Below, one piece after another: positions 26,608 to 35,710 of a stretch of DNA of 64,000 bases; the first letter of the stretch is position 1, and each line of letters opens with the position of its first letter. This DNA comes from Bacteroidales bacterium (GTDB lineage Bacteria > Bacteroidota > Bacteroidia > Bacteroidales > P3), in the NCBI GenBank assembly GCA_017960475.1, contig JAGCZH010000017.1, forward strand, positions 42,348 to 106,347, given 5' to 3'. The translations under genes and the position numbers were made by a program. The notes under the pieces were generated by a model. It did not search any database. It was given only the letters and a program-made list of their open reading frames with translations, and had not been told where the DNA came from.

Positions 26608-27306
26608 TTATGTATCTCCAGTTACGGCAAGGGCTGCAATGCTAATACGTATCCCCTCAATGCTTTTCAATGCTTCCCAGCAGGCTTCGGCGGTGGCGCC
26701 GGTGGTGACAACATCGTCGACAAGGAGGATGTGCTTACCCTCAAATTTTTTTCTGTCGCGTATGGCAAATACTCCTTTCATATTCTCCATGCGCTCCTCT
26801 CGGTTTTTATGTGTTTGTGACTCGGTGCGTTGGCTGCGTATCAATACTTTGTCATCTATATCGCAGAAAAAAGTCTGTTGTATGCCTTTGCATAGAAGAT
26901 AGCTTTGATTGTATCCTCTTTTACGTTCCTTGCTGGGATGTAGAGGAACTGGCACCAGAAAGTCCACATGGTTATATTTTCCTGAGTTCGAAAGCACTAT
27001 TCCCATTTGACGTCCCATAGTGATGGCAAGTCTCTCGTTGCCGTGGTATTTTATCTCGTGGAGTATTGTCTGTGAGTTGCTCTCTTTCTTGAATATCAGC
27101 ATGGCGGTGGCATGTTCAATTGGTATACGTCCCGCAAAGCGATATTCCAAATAGTTGGGGCTGACCTGTGCTGACAAAGCTTCAGGGAGGTTGAACAAAC
27201 AGTTGCAACAGATAGAGTGTTCGTCGCCGACCAAAGGTGTGCCGCAGATACAGCACACTTTAGGGAAGAAGAGCTCTACGAAATCTCTCAAATAACGCAT
27301 TTTCAT
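26608..27306 (-). CDS. comF: ComF family protein (amidophosphoribosyltransferase-like)
   Basis: 232 residues from the ATG at 27306, which overlaps the queA stop as ATGA. An N-terminal zinc-ribbon-like part has CxxC pairs (CCICGTP and CCNCLFNLP), followed by the PRPP-binding phosphoribosyltransferase segment ILLVDDVVTTGATAEAC and the KRGYNQSYLL motif of ComF. ComF proteins aid natural transformation in some bacteria; in Bacteroidetes the role is unproven. Last gene of pssA-queA-comF. Confidence 0.9.
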   Translation of the reverse strand: MKMRYLRDFVELFFPKVCCICGTPLVGDEHSICCNCLFNLPEALSAQVSPNYLEYRFAGRIPIEHATAMLIFKKESNSQTILHEIKYHGNERLAITMGRQMGIVLSNSGKYNHVDFLVPVPLHPSKERKRGYNQSYLLCKGIQQTFFCDIDDKVLIRSQRTESQTHKNREERMENMKGVFAIRDRKKFEGKHILLVDDVVTTGATAEACWEALKSIEGIRISIAALAVTGDT

Positions 27307-28529
27307 TTGGCGTTGTCGGGCAAAAACAGACAGCTGTCGCCGTAACTCAGGAATCGGAAGCCATTGTCGAGCGCGTAGCGGTAGCAGACTTTCCAAGCGT
27401 CGCCGATCAATGCCGAGACAAGTAGCAGAAGAGTGCTTTTGGGTTGATGGAAGTTTGTTATAAGTCCGCTGATGATATGAAATTTATAGCCTGGAGCTAT
27501 CAGTAGTTGAGTGTCACCGTGGATAGTTTCAATTCCTTTGTTGTCCATCCATTCTAGGACTTTGCGGTAAGAGTCCTCGGCGGAGATGCCATATTGTTCG
27601 AGTGTGTATGGGTCCCACTGATTGACGTGCATTTCTTCAAGGTCGGGTTGAAGCGTGAGCTTCACGCCAAACCAGTATACTGATTCAAGAGTCCGTACTG
27701 TGGTGGTTCCAACGGGTATTATGGGTTGTCCGAAGTGTGCAATGATGTTCTGCAGGTTGTTGTGGCTTATCTGTACTTTTTCGATGTGCATCTCATGGTC
27801 TCCAATGGTGTCGGTCGATACGGGTTTGAATGTACCGGCACCAACATGAAGGGTGATGTAGTCGGTTTGGAATCCTTTGTCTTTAAGTTCGTTCAGAAGT
27901 TTGTCGCTGAAGTGAAGACCCGCTGTTGGGGCTGCGACAGAACCTTCGTGTAGGGCATAAACGGTCTGGTAGCGTGTGTTGTCACTCTCTTGGGCATCAC
28001 GGTGCAGATAAGGTGGTAGAGGTATGACCCCTGCTTGGTCTATAAGTTCAGCAAAACTTATGCCTCCAGTCCATACGAAGTCCACCAGCCAAGCGTTGCC
28101 GACAGCTTCGCGTCGCGAGACTTCAATTTTGATTTTTGTATTTTGATTTTTGAATTCTGAAGACAGGGAACCTTCTTTCCACTTTTTGTTGTTGCCGATA
28201 AAGCAAAGCCAGGTGCAATGTTGGCGCTCCTCGAAGGCAGTTGCGATGGGCTCGTTCCATGGCTCGAGGCAGAATATCTCAATGACCGAGCCGGTGGGTT
28301 TGCGGAAAAACAGACGTGCATGTATGACTTTGGTGTTGTTGAAAAGAAGTAGTGTTCCCTTGGGCAGAAAATCGGCAATATGGAAAAAGCGTGATTCGGC
28401 GATTTGTCCTAAGCGGTAAACGAGAAGTTTTGACTGGTCTCTCTGCTCGATAGGGAATTTTGCAATTCGATCGTCGGGTAGAGGGTAGTCGTAGTCGGCT
28501 ATGGTTATTTGTCGTGGGTCTCTTGGCAT
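27303..28529 (-). CDS. queA: S-adenosylmethionine:tRNA ribosyltransferase-isomerase
   Basis: 408 residues from ATG at 28529 (MPRDPRQITIADYDYPLPDD). It makes epoxyqueuosine in tRNA from preQ1 and SAM. Conserved features: LLFNNTKVIHARL, the AAPTAGLHF loop, THPR-like LHVGAGTFKPV and a C-terminal ITNFHQPKSTLLLLVSA. The extra length compared with E. coli (356) is usual in this phylum. The gene starts 25 bases inside the end of pssA. Its variable middle carries a 14-base tandem DNA repeat (28126-28153). Confidence 0.95.
   Translation of the reverse strand: MPRDPRQITIADYDYPLPDDRIAKFPIEQRDQSKLLVYRLGQIAESRFFHIADFLPKGTLLLFNNTKVIHARLFFRKPTGSVIEIFCLEPWNEPIATAFEERQHCTWLCFIGNNKKWKEGSLSSEFKNQNTKIKIEVSRREAVGNAWLVDFVWTGGISFAELIDQAGVIPLPPYLHRDAQESDNTRYQTVYALHEGSVAAPTAGLHFSDKLLNELKDKGFQTDYITLHVGAGTFKPVSTDTIGDHEMHIEKVQISHNNLQNIIAHFGQPIIPVGTTTVRTLESVYWFGVKLTLQPDLEEMHVNQWDPYTLEQYGISAEDSYRKVLEWMDNKGIETIHGDTQLLIAPGYKFHIISGLITNFHQPKSTLLLLVSALIGDAWKVCYRYALDNGFRFLSYGDSCLFLPDNAK
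28126..28153. repeat. 14-base tandem repeat inside queA
   Basis: Two copies of ATTTTGATTTTTG plus one base (28126-28139 and 28140-28153). It encodes FKNQNTKIKI-like residues in the poorly conserved middle of QueA. It is flanked at 28108-28118 by the perfect small palindrome TCGCG-T-CGCGA. Because 14 is not a multiple of three, gain or loss of a copy would break queA. Confidence 0.7.
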
Positions 28530-29329
28530 TTTGTTTTGTTGACTGTTAGAATAGATAGGAGGATATACCATAGAATTGACAAGGGAAGAGCAAGCCATAG
28601 TTCATTTCCATCATATATGGACAGAGAGGTGTTGGCGAATAGCATGAGTATTGCTATGATCGCACATCCTATAAGGAAGATGTATTGCACGCTGTTTTTT
28701 CTCCAGGCTAAGTCCTTGAAGTTGAATTTTAAGGAGAACATCGGTAGACGACTCACCATAAGAATATTTGTGATAATAGATACTGCCAAGATAGCGTATA
28801 GATACCATTGTTGCCATATTTCGTGGATTATGGGATAGCAACTGCTTTTATAGTAGGTTTCGATGTCAAGACAGATTGTGGAATTCAAGTCGGGTAATGC
28901 CAGAGCCAAACCTACCCAAATGAGGGCGTTAGCGGGGACTGGCAATCCTTTGAATGTGTGACTCTGTTCAGTGTCAAGGTTGAATTTGGCGAGTCTATAG
29001 GCCGCAAAAATGGGGATGAGTAAAAAGAGGAAGCATAATAGATGATAACCGGAGCAGTCAGTATTGGATGCCTCGTAAGTTATGGAGAACACTATGAATG
29101 CAGGGGCAACGCCAGAGGTTACGAGGTCGGCAAGAGAGTCAAGTTGTTTACCCAACTCAGAGGGGACCTTCAGAAGTCGTGCAGCCATTCCGTCGAAAAA
29201 GTCGAGCACGATACCTGCGCAGATTAGAATCGCCGCAAAATGAATATCTTTTCTTATGGCGAAATATGAGGCCAAAACACCGCACAATAGGTTGCCGAGG
29301 GTTATGATATTTGGAATTTGTTTTTTCAT
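28505..29329 (-). CDS. pssA: CDP-diacylglycerol--serine O-phosphatidyltransferase
   Basis: 274 residues, an integral-membrane CDP-alcohol phosphatidyltransferase making phosphatidylserine, the precursor of phosphatidylethanolamine. The motif DFFDGMAARLLKVPSELGKQ (residues about 43-62) followed by LDSLADLV gives the family pattern D-G-x2-A-R-x8-G-x3-D-x3-D. About seven to eight hydrophobic helices follow. The 3' end overlaps queA by 25 bases. The predicted terminator at 29422-29458 separates it from the gene upstream. Confidence 0.94.
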   Translation of the reverse strand: MKKQIPNIITLGNLLCGVLASYFAIRKDIHFAAILICAGIVLDFFDGMAARLLKVPSELGKQLDSLADLVTSGVAPAFIVFSITYEASNTDCSGYHLLCFLFLLIPIFAAYRLAKFNLDTEQSHTFKGLPVPANALIWVGLALALPDLNSTICLDIETYYKSSCYPIIHEIWQQWYLYAILAVSIITNILMVSRLPMFSLKFNFKDLAWRKNSVQYIFLIGCAIIAILMLFANTSLSIYDGNELWLALPLSILWYILLSILTVNKTKCQETHDK

Positions 29330-29421
29330 TTGTGTTCTGTATGAAGGTGTATTAGTGTGGAGTTAACATCATGTCCATTAAACCTTAACAGGCTTTAAGC
29401 CATGTAGTGTTGCTTTAATTA

Positions 29422-29458
29422 AAAAAGAATGTAAGAAACTGGTTCCTACATTCTTTTT
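29422..29458. terminator. Bidirectional-looking terminator between the TPR lipoprotein and pssA
   Basis: A 12-base stem (AAAAAGAATGTA, 29422-29433, with 29447-29458) carries A-tract and T-tract ends on both strands; the inner part pairs further with one mismatch. It lies 21 bases after the stop of the minus-strand gene 29479-31299, so its main use is to end that transcript. Confidence 0.75.
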
Positions 29459-29478
29459 ATTGTTTTGATGTCTGAATA

Positions 29479-31299
29479 TTACCAGAGCTTCACGATCAGT
29501 TTGAATTCTTCGTCGTCCCAGTAGGCTTTGAACTCTACGTCGACGGCGGCACGCTCTTTGTAGTTATATTCTTCGTCGCATGCCACTTTGAGGTTTTTAA
29601 GTGCGTTGGCTTTGTCTCCCAGTCGGGCATAAGCCACAGCGCGCAGGTAGTAGACGTCGGCGTTTTGGTCAAGGCAGCAGTCGAGAGTACGTATGCTGTT
29701 GCTGGTTTCGCCGTTCATCAGTTGAGAGAAAGCCAAGTTGAAATTGCATGAAGAGCCTTTCAGTTGCTTTTGGGCCTCTTTGTAGTTGCCTCTCTTCAGG
29801 TTGAGGATGTGGAGGTTGGTCTCTGCATCCGTGCTGCCTTGGCGTTCGGCTTCCTCAAAGTAGTATTTCGCAAGAGCGTAGTCTTTCTGAGCAAGACATA
29901 GCAATCCTGTATTGTTAAGCACATCGGGATTGTGAGGGTTGATTTGGCGAGCCATGTTCAGATAACGCTCAGCCTCTTTGTAATCGCCAAGGTAGAACGA
30001 CACTGCTCCGGCATTGTTCCATCCTGCCCACTCTGAGCTATAGTTCTCGGTGGCCCATTTGTAGTATTTGAGTTTTGTGTCGTAGTTGTAGTTGATGTAT
30101 GCGGCGTACATAAGCTCGTCGAATGTCAGTTTGGCGGGATTCAGGGAGGCCTGTTTTGCGAGCTCAGGGTCGGTTTTGCGAGCCTCGGAATAGTAGAGCG
30201 CTATTTGTGCACGACGCAGGTTGGGGAATATCTCGGTGTTGAGCTGTGTGTATGTCTCAGCCATGTTCTTGATCATTTGCTCACGCTTGATCAGGTTCTG
30301 CTGAGTCTCAACAATGTTGACAATAGCATGTTTATCCTGTATGTCGGACTCTTCGACCATGATGATGAAATGTACCCAGTCTTCGCCAGCGGCACGTGTT
30401 GAAACAACAATTTGTTTCATCAATTCGTATTTGTAGTGGTCGACCTCGTATGCGGGCACGTTTTTGCGTTTGGCCATAGTGTTGAGTACATCGTCAAGAA
30501 CCCTCTTGATTTGTGTTGTCGCTACTTCTGCGCGGTTCTTGCTGACACCCACATTGTTGGTTTCCTCGCCTTCAGGTGAAGCCCAACCCGTGATGGTTAT
30601 CTGCTTGGGCAGGCCGTTTTCGAGCATAATGCGACGCAACTCTTCCAACTGGCTTTTGCTATTGAAAACCCTGTTCATCTGGAAATTCCAGTCGAGTGTT
30701 GACAATCCATTGGGGAAATAAATATCAGCTGTTTCAACAACACCTTGTGTCTTGTTGTAGTTTATGGGAGAGATGGAGATATTGCCTCTGATGTTTACCC
30801 ATGTCGATGTTGTGTTTACTCCGTCGGATATGAGAACTGTGGGGAATGTCACCGTTTTGTATTGTATCTCTTCGGGGAATTTTGCCTCGTCGTCGGTAGT
30901 AGACGCTGTGTATGCAACTGGTGCAAGGGTGACACGGCCTGTCTCCATTCCGGGTTTGAAGTCCAGTTCATCGGTGTAAGTGAAACGACCACCGTTCTCA
31001 TAATTGATGGTGATACCCTCTCCATTCACGTTTTCGCCTTTGAGAGTGATGGGGTTAAGTGGGATTGCTCCGCCTTCCCAAGTGAATACGGGCTGTACAA
31101 AAACAGCGGCTTTTTTGTTGAAGTATTTCTCAGGGATGGAACCTACGAATTTCACCACCACTTTATCGTCACGTGTCTCTACGGGATTTGGAGTGGCTTG
31201 GTAGCGTACTTTTTTGCTGTCGCTTTTCATCTTCGACAGTCCGCTGCAGCTTGCAAGCAGTAATGACATCAGGATGGTGTAAAAAATCGTTTTTTTCAT
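29479..31299 (-). CDS. Outer-membrane-type lipoprotein with OmpA-like and TPR domains
   Basis: 606 residues. The lipoprotein signal ends in LLASC (Cys18). A beta-sandwich-like part (about 30-200) is followed by an OmpA-like peptidoglycan-binding region (about 205-290) with TITGWASPEGEETNN and SKNRAEVATTQI, and then TPR repeats (about 400-590), e.g. AGAVSFYLGDYKEAERYLNMA and YFEEAERQGSTDAE. It is of a type common in Bacteroidales, with no defined function that I know; a structural envelope role is likely. Transcribed alone with its own promoter and terminator. Codon bias suggests good expression. Confidence 0.78.
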   Translation of the reverse strand: MKKTIFYTILMSLLLASCSGLSKMKSDSKKVRYQATPNPVETRDDKVVVKFVGSIPEKYFNKKAAVFVQPVFTWEGGAIPLNPITLKGENVNGEGITINYENGGRFTYTDELDFKPGMETGRVTLAPVAYTASTTDDEAKFPEEIQYKTVTFPTVLISDGVNTTSTWVNIRGNISISPINYNKTQGVVETADIYFPNGLSTLDWNFQMNRVFNSKSQLEELRRIMLENGLPKQITITGWASPEGEETNNVGVSKNRAEVATTQIKRVLDDVLNTMAKRKNVPAYEVDHYKYELMKQIVVSTRAAGEDWVHFIIMVEESDIQDKHAIVNIVETQQNLIKREQMIKNMAETYTQLNTEIFPNLRRAQIALYYSEARKTDPELAKQASLNPAKLTFDELMYAAYINYNYDTKLKYYKWATENYSSEWAGWNNAGAVSFYLGDYKEAERYLNMARQINPHNPDVLNNTGLLCLAQKDYALAKYYFEEAERQGSTDAETNLHILNLKRGNYKEAQKQLKGSSCNFNLAFSQLMNGETSNSIRTLDCCLDQNADVYYLRAVAYARLGDKANALKNLKVACDEEYNYKERAAVDVEFKAYWDDEEFKLIVKLW

Positions 31300-31422
31300 A
31301 TAATGAGTCTCTTTGTTTCTAGTTTATTATGTTATTACTAGGAAATATTTATATAAATAGCTCAATTATATCGCTATCATTCAATGCGATGCATTTAAAC
31401 ATGAAGCGATTGTTCAAAAATG

Positions 31423-31430
31423 CAAATTTA
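31423..31430 (-). promoter_or_regulatory. Promoter -7 box for the OmpA/TPR lipoprotein
   Basis: The minus strand reads TAAATTTG, matching TAnnTTTG, about 124 bases before the start codon, giving a rather long leader of about 115 bases. The rest of the 344-base spacer (31300-31643) is extremely A/T-rich; it also holds the tandem repeat listed separately. Confidence 0.5.
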
Positions 31431-31575
31431 TACTTTTTTTTTATTTTTTTGAATTTGTTTGAGAAAAAGATTGAAAGAAATTGTTGTATGGGTGTCCAAA
31501 TATTAAGTGAAAAAAAATAAAGTGAAACGATATTGATATTTAAGTTGCTGATTATTAATTAGAGATATCTTTAAA

Positions 31576-31634
31576 CGTTAAACCATAAGCGTTAAACCAT
31601 AAGCGTTAAACTTTACAGTTTCAGTCTATGGTTT
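31576..31634 (-). repeat. 14-base tandem repeat with nested hairpin just after the AddB-like gene
   Basis: CGTTAAACCATAAG occurs twice in direct succession (31576-31589, 31590-31603), then a partial third copy CGTTAAA (31604-31610). Downstream, AAACT-TTAC-AGTTT forms a small hairpin, and TATGGTTT at 31627-31634 can pair with either repeat's AAACCATA. The element lies 9 bases past the minus-strand gene's stop, so it may act as its transcription terminator or RNA 3' end; the duplication offers two alternative outer stems. Confidence 0.6.
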
Positions 31635-31643
31635 GGCGGTAAT

Positions 31644-34457
31644 CTATTTGAAATCTTTTTGTATTATTTTGTTGCGGCAACTGTTGGCTATGGGACAGAA
31701 GTTGCAAACTTTTTTTTGAGGGTTGGCTTCGAAAGGAACAGATGGATCCATAATGTTGGACAGGAGTTTTTTAAGAATAATCTCAAAATGTTCAATGTCA
31801 TCATTGCTCATTATGCTTCTCTGACCCCATTTCGTGGTCATGAAATCTCCGTTTAAAGAGCGCAAAGGGATGATTCCAGCTTCAAAATCGCCCTTGTAGT
31901 GATATTTGCTGCAATAAAGCCAAGCGTAAGTCATCACTTGGAACCATTTGTCAGGCAATTCCCTTGGATCCTGTATGTCTATTGGGGCCCGCAGGTCTGA
32001 TGATTGCACTCCGCCCGACTTGTAGTCGGCTATTCGGAGGGTGCCGTCCAGTTTGTCGACACGATCCACAATGCCTTGGATGTGTACTTCAGACTCTATG
32101 TCTCCGATTTTCATTTTGATACTTTCGCACATTGGGTCTTCGGCAAGGATTATCTCAATGCTGTGGTTTTCAAGGGTCTTTATTTCGTTCTTAAGGAAAT
32201 GCTTGATTTGCATTTTAGCCACTTCGCTGTATAGGCGGTTTTTACCTTCTGGGCTTCGACCTTTCAATATTTTGTCGTTGAAGAGGGCGTCGACCATTGT
32301 GTCGACATCTTTATAGGCATTCTCCAAGGTTTCTGTCTTGACAATCTTGTTTTTGCTGGAGTCGTATATGGTGTGCAGAATATCGTGAATGAGCGAACCC
32401 AATTCGTTTTCCTCAAGGTTTTCACTGAGTTCTTCCTGCTCTTTGATTTTTAAGATATCGGTGTAATAGAATTGCATTGGGCAACCTCTATACCGGTTGA
32501 GCGCTGAAGGCGAGAACCCTTTCTTTGCCATCTCTTCGAGACGTTTAATAACCTTGTCGTTTTTGACCATGGCCGGCTCTTCGCCATTCTTTTCGGTACT
32601 GTTGTCGACGGCAACGGTCTCTTCAGAAATGGTTATGTTTTTGAATCTTTTTGATAGTTCGTCGCGGATTTGTAGAATAAACCGACTAGGCTCTCCTTTC
32701 CCGGTGTCTTCCGTGTCGGAGCTGTAAAGAAGCCAAATCTCTTTGCTTCGTTGCAGTAGTCGGTAAAAATTGTAGGCGTATACCGCATCCCGTTCTTCGA
32801 AAGTTGGAAGACCGAAAGCACGCTTTAATGAAAAGGGAATCAGGGAACTGTTGCTGCGAGCTGCAGGCAATTTGCCTTCGTTGACAGATAGGATTGCAAC
32901 CTTGTCAAAGTCAATGCTGCGGGTCTCCAGCATGCCAAGTATTTGTATTCCATTAAGAGGCTCGCCGTAGAATGCCACGCTGCGGCATTGAGACAAACGT
33001 TGATATATGCGTTGCAGAGTCTCGATTTTTTCCATTGCCGTGTAGCGTTTTTGCAGCTGATCCAAATGGTTTAATATCTGCACAAAACAAGCCAAAGCCT
33101 CTCGCTCTTTCACGTCATTGTCTATGGCGCCGCTTTTGAAGACAGCCTCGGATAGTTGGTGAAGAACCGAGAGCATTGTGTTGGCGTTGGTGATTTCATC
33201 AGCAAAAAGGAACGGCAAACGCTCGTTTGCCTCGGTGCCTTCAAGCATTGTGGCGAGTTCCTCACGAGAGGCGTAGATTATTTTCCCGTCGTTGAGTTTT
33301 TCCGATACAAGGCTGTGTAGGTTGTTGGTATGTAGGGTCTTGTTGATGAGGTCATCGGACAAAAGCGCTGTAATATCTGTGTGATAGTATTTTCCGTTCC
33401 TGGTGTGTGTAAAAAGGGTCAAAAGTTTGATTGCTGTGCTGTGTATTCCTGTGAGAGTGTAGGGGAATCCCATAGTGACGTTGGCAGAGTTGACGTTGCT
33501 TGGCAGCGAGTTGAGTACAGGAAGAATCAAATTTTCGTCGGCGAGAACTACGGCTAGTTCTTTGTTTGCTTTCTGGTTCGAGAACGCGGAATCGACGATA
33601 CTCCCTATTACTTTGGCCTGTAGTATGTTCTCGGGGCAATTGATAATGTGTATGGTCTTATGTTCAGAGCCGAAATTGTCATCAAACGAACTAACGCCAG
33701 GGTATTTTTGGCTTTGGAGCCTCAGAAAGTGTCCTGCTTCTTGGCAGGGGTCTTCATAATAGTATTTATCGCCGTCGCTCAGCACTTCTCCCTTGCCAAG
33801 TTTTACCAAATAGTCGATAATGGTCTCCTCGCTTTTTGACAAAGCGTTGAAACCTACAAAATAGATGTGCTCATACTGGATTGTTCTTGCAAGGCTCTCA
33901 ATATTCTCAGCCACATTACGGTAGGCCATGCCAGTATAGGCGCATTGTTTGAGCGATAGTTTTTTTCTCAGCTCATTGTAGTAGGTGATTAACGAATTGT
34001 AAAATTCCAGGTAGTTTTTTTGGAATTCTGATTGTGTAGTTCCTTCGATGTCCCATTCTCCCAGCTGTTTCTGTTCGTATAGATTTTTCATTATTTGTGC
34101 GGCGTCGACCATGTAAAGGTCAATCTCTGAAAAATCGCCTATCATCATCTCTCCCATTGGGATAAACTCTTCGAAAGTGTCGAACTTACGCCAGTTATGC
34201 TCTGGTCTGCGATGTATGTCATAGAGTTCGAACAGCAGGAATTCATGTGGCATAATAATGGCTCCGCCTAGGTCTGCGACCAATTCATCCATGCCTTTTA
34301 TGTTGGGCATAAAATATGGTTTGTCATCCAGGCCCATTAGATGTTCTTTCAAAAACAAACCGGCGCGACGGTTGTTAAAGACAACCAAGACGTTGCCAAG
34401 GTTACCGTTGTGTTTTTTCCAGATATTGTTGGCTACTTGGTATAAGAATTTTTCCAT
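31644..34457 (-). CDS. AddB-like PD-(D/E)XK nuclease (inactivated-helicase/nuclease family)
   Basis: 937 residues. The N-terminal two thirds resemble a UvrD-like fold without an intact Walker A, as in AddB/RexB. The C-terminal nuclease shows the family pattern GSLIHDILH, then GIVDRVDKLDGTLRIADYKSG with the D...(D/E)xK residues. Cysteines in RYRGCPMQFYY and in KVCNFCPIANSC (C-x2-C-x5-C) fit the AddB-type 4Fe-4S staple. The likely role is double-strand-break end processing with an AddA helicase-nuclease partner, which is not adjacent here. Start ATG at 34457 (MEKFLYQVANNIW). Confidence 0.82.
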   Translation of the reverse strand: MEKFLYQVANNIWKKHNGNLGNVLVVFNNRRAGLFLKEHLMGLDDKPYFMPNIKGMDELVADLGGAIIMPHEFLLFELYDIHRRPEHNWRKFDTFEEFIPMGEMMIGDFSEIDLYMVDAAQIMKNLYEQKQLGEWDIEGTTQSEFQKNYLEFYNSLITYYNELRKKLSLKQCAYTGMAYRNVAENIESLARTIQYEHIYFVGFNALSKSEETIIDYLVKLGKGEVLSDGDKYYYEDPCQEAGHFLRLQSQKYPGVSSFDDNFGSEHKTIHIINCPENILQAKVIGSIVDSAFSNQKANKELAVVLADENLILPVLNSLPSNVNSANVTMGFPYTLTGIHSTAIKLLTLFTHTRNGKYYHTDITALLSDDLINKTLHTNNLHSLVSEKLNDGKIIYASREELATMLEGTEANERLPFLFADEITNANTMLSVLHQLSEAVFKSGAIDNDVKEREALACFVQILNHLDQLQKRYTAMEKIETLQRIYQRLSQCRSVAFYGEPLNGIQILGMLETRSIDFDKVAILSVNEGKLPAARSNSSLIPFSLKRAFGLPTFEERDAVYAYNFYRLLQRSKEIWLLYSSDTEDTGKGEPSRFILQIRDELSKRFKNITISEETVAVDNSTEKNGEEPAMVKNDKVIKRLEEMAKKGFSPSALNRYRGCPMQFYYTDILKIKEQEELSENLEENELGSLIHDILHTIYDSSKNKIVKTETLENAYKDVDTMVDALFNDKILKGRSPEGKNRLYSEVAKMQIKHFLKNEIKTLENHSIEIILAEDPMCESIKMKIGDIESEVHIQGIVDRVDKLDGTLRIADYKSGGVQSSDLRAPIDIQDPRELPDKWFQVMTYAWLYCSKYHYKGDFEAGIIPLRSLNGDFMTTKWGQRSIMSNDDIEHFEIILKKLLSNIMDPSVPFEANPQKKVCNFCPIANSCRNKIIQKDFK

Positions 34458-34807
34458 CGGGTATTCTTAAAAAAAGAAAAACAATGAATGAGGTTGTTAT
34501 GCTGATGCTGAAAAACGTGAGTTATAAGTGTTTTGCTATCTGTTTACGACCCATAGTGAGGTTTTTGATTACAGATGTGGTTCCTTGTTTGGCCAGCGTT
34601 ATACCCTATTCTTTGGTTATGTATCCACTGCTTTTACGCTTGCAATAACGTCTCTTTGAAAAAAAAATTTTGTCGTATTATGCCTTTTTGCTATTTTTGC
34701 AGTGTTTTATAGTTTTCTGCCGACTTTTATTGGTCGGTGGTAAGCGTTGTATGATAGCTAATTATGAAAATCTAAATATTTATTATTGATAAAAATATTT
34801 TAAATAT
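34458..34807 (+). promoter_or_regulatory. Promoter and leader of the polysaccharide locus
   Basis: In this 350-base divergent spacer, TTTG (34669-34672), 19 bases, and TATTTTTG (34692-34699) make a full Bacteroidetes promoter. The leader of about 100 bases contains a hairpin CCGAC (34720-34724) with GTCGG (34733-34737). No UpxY-type antiterminator gene or invertible-promoter repeat is visible, unlike many Bacteroides capsule loci. The divergent promoter for the AddB-like gene was not found. Confidence 0.65.
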
Positions 34808-35629
34808 ATGCAGATAAAATTGAGAAATCTTATTCCTCTACTGGCTTTCGTCGCTATCTTTGCTTCCTGTAGACAGCAGCGCGATATAGCCTACGTCATG
34901 GACGCTGTTCGCGACTCAGTGGTCACTATTGACGGTCAATTCTCAAAAGGTATTCAGGCGAACGACATTCTCTATATTTATGTCGAGAGTCAAACGCCGC
35001 AAGCCACAGTGCTTTTCAATCAGGAAACCAACAAAATCGCTGTTTCAAAAGGCACTGTGATGAATCCTGGCAATTCGGCAGTACAAGGTTACCTTGTCAA
35101 CCAAGACGGATACATTATATTCCCCGTCCTCGGCAAAATCAAGGTTTTGGGTCTCACGCACGCACAGTTGGCAAGTGAACTCGAAAAAATGCTCAAGGAC
35201 AACGGTCATGTCCTTGACCCTGTCGTTACTGTCAAACTTATGAATTTCCGCGTATGTGTCCTTGGCGATGTCACTCGTCCCGGGCAGCTTGTGGTTCAAG
35301 GTGAGCGTCTTACCATTTTTGAGGCCATAAGCATGGTGGGAGACCTCAAAATCACTGGTCAGCGTGAAAACGTCACCGTTATCCGAGAGGAGAACGGACA
35401 ACGTATCATTGGTAATATCAACCTGGCTTCCAAGGATGTCTTTGATTCGCCGTATTACTATTTGCATCAGAATGATGTGGTTTATGTCGAGCCTAACCGC
35501 CGCAGCAAACGTAATGCCGATCGTGACCCGATAGTCATGACATATATCTCCAGCGGTCTGTCTGTCGTATCCGTCCTCTCCTCGATGTTCTACTACTGGA
35601 CACTATCGAAGTACTATAACAAGAAATAA
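34808..35629 (+). CDS. Polysaccharide export lipoprotein (Wza-like)
   Basis: 273 residues. The lipoprotein signal ends in AIFASC (Cys20). A poly_export domain (about 45-135: KGIQANDILYIYV, GYLVNQDGYIIFPVLGKI) is followed by an SLBB-type domain (about 145-235: VCVLGDVTRPGQLVV, LTIFEAISMVGDLK). A C-terminal helix (SGLSVVSVLSSMFYYW) probably spans the outer membrane, as in Wza. It forms the export channel with the Wzc-like protein coded next. First gene of the locus. Confidence 0.92.
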   Translation: MQIKLRNLIPLLAFVAIFASCRQQRDIAYVMDAVRDSVVTIDGQFSKGIQANDILYIYVESQTPQATVLFNQETNKIAVSKGTVMNPGNSAVQGYLVNQDGYIIFPVLGKIKVLGLTHAQLASELEKMLKDNGHVLDPVVTVKLMNFRVCVLGDVTRPGQLVVQGERLTIFEAISMVGDLKITGQRENVTVIREENGQRIIGNINLASKDVFDSPYYYLHQNDVVYVEPNRRSKRNADRDPIVMTYISSGLSVVSVLSSMFYYWTLSKYYNKK

Positions 35630-35710
35630 GTAACATCCATGCACACCGGCAACCGTTATCGTCAGTTGTCTTGTGCTTTGAACCAATAGAATAAAACAAG
35701 AAAATCCGAT

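Noticed and set aside
29391..29401. Short palindrome GGCTT-T-AAGCC before pssA
   Set aside because: Eleven bases only; too short to call an operator or terminator beside the much stronger hairpin at 29422-29458.
34458..34807. Possible phase-variable (invertible) promoter of the polysaccharide locus
   Set aside because: No inverted repeats flank the promoter and no recombinase or UpxY/UpxZ gene is nearby, so nothing supports inversion here.
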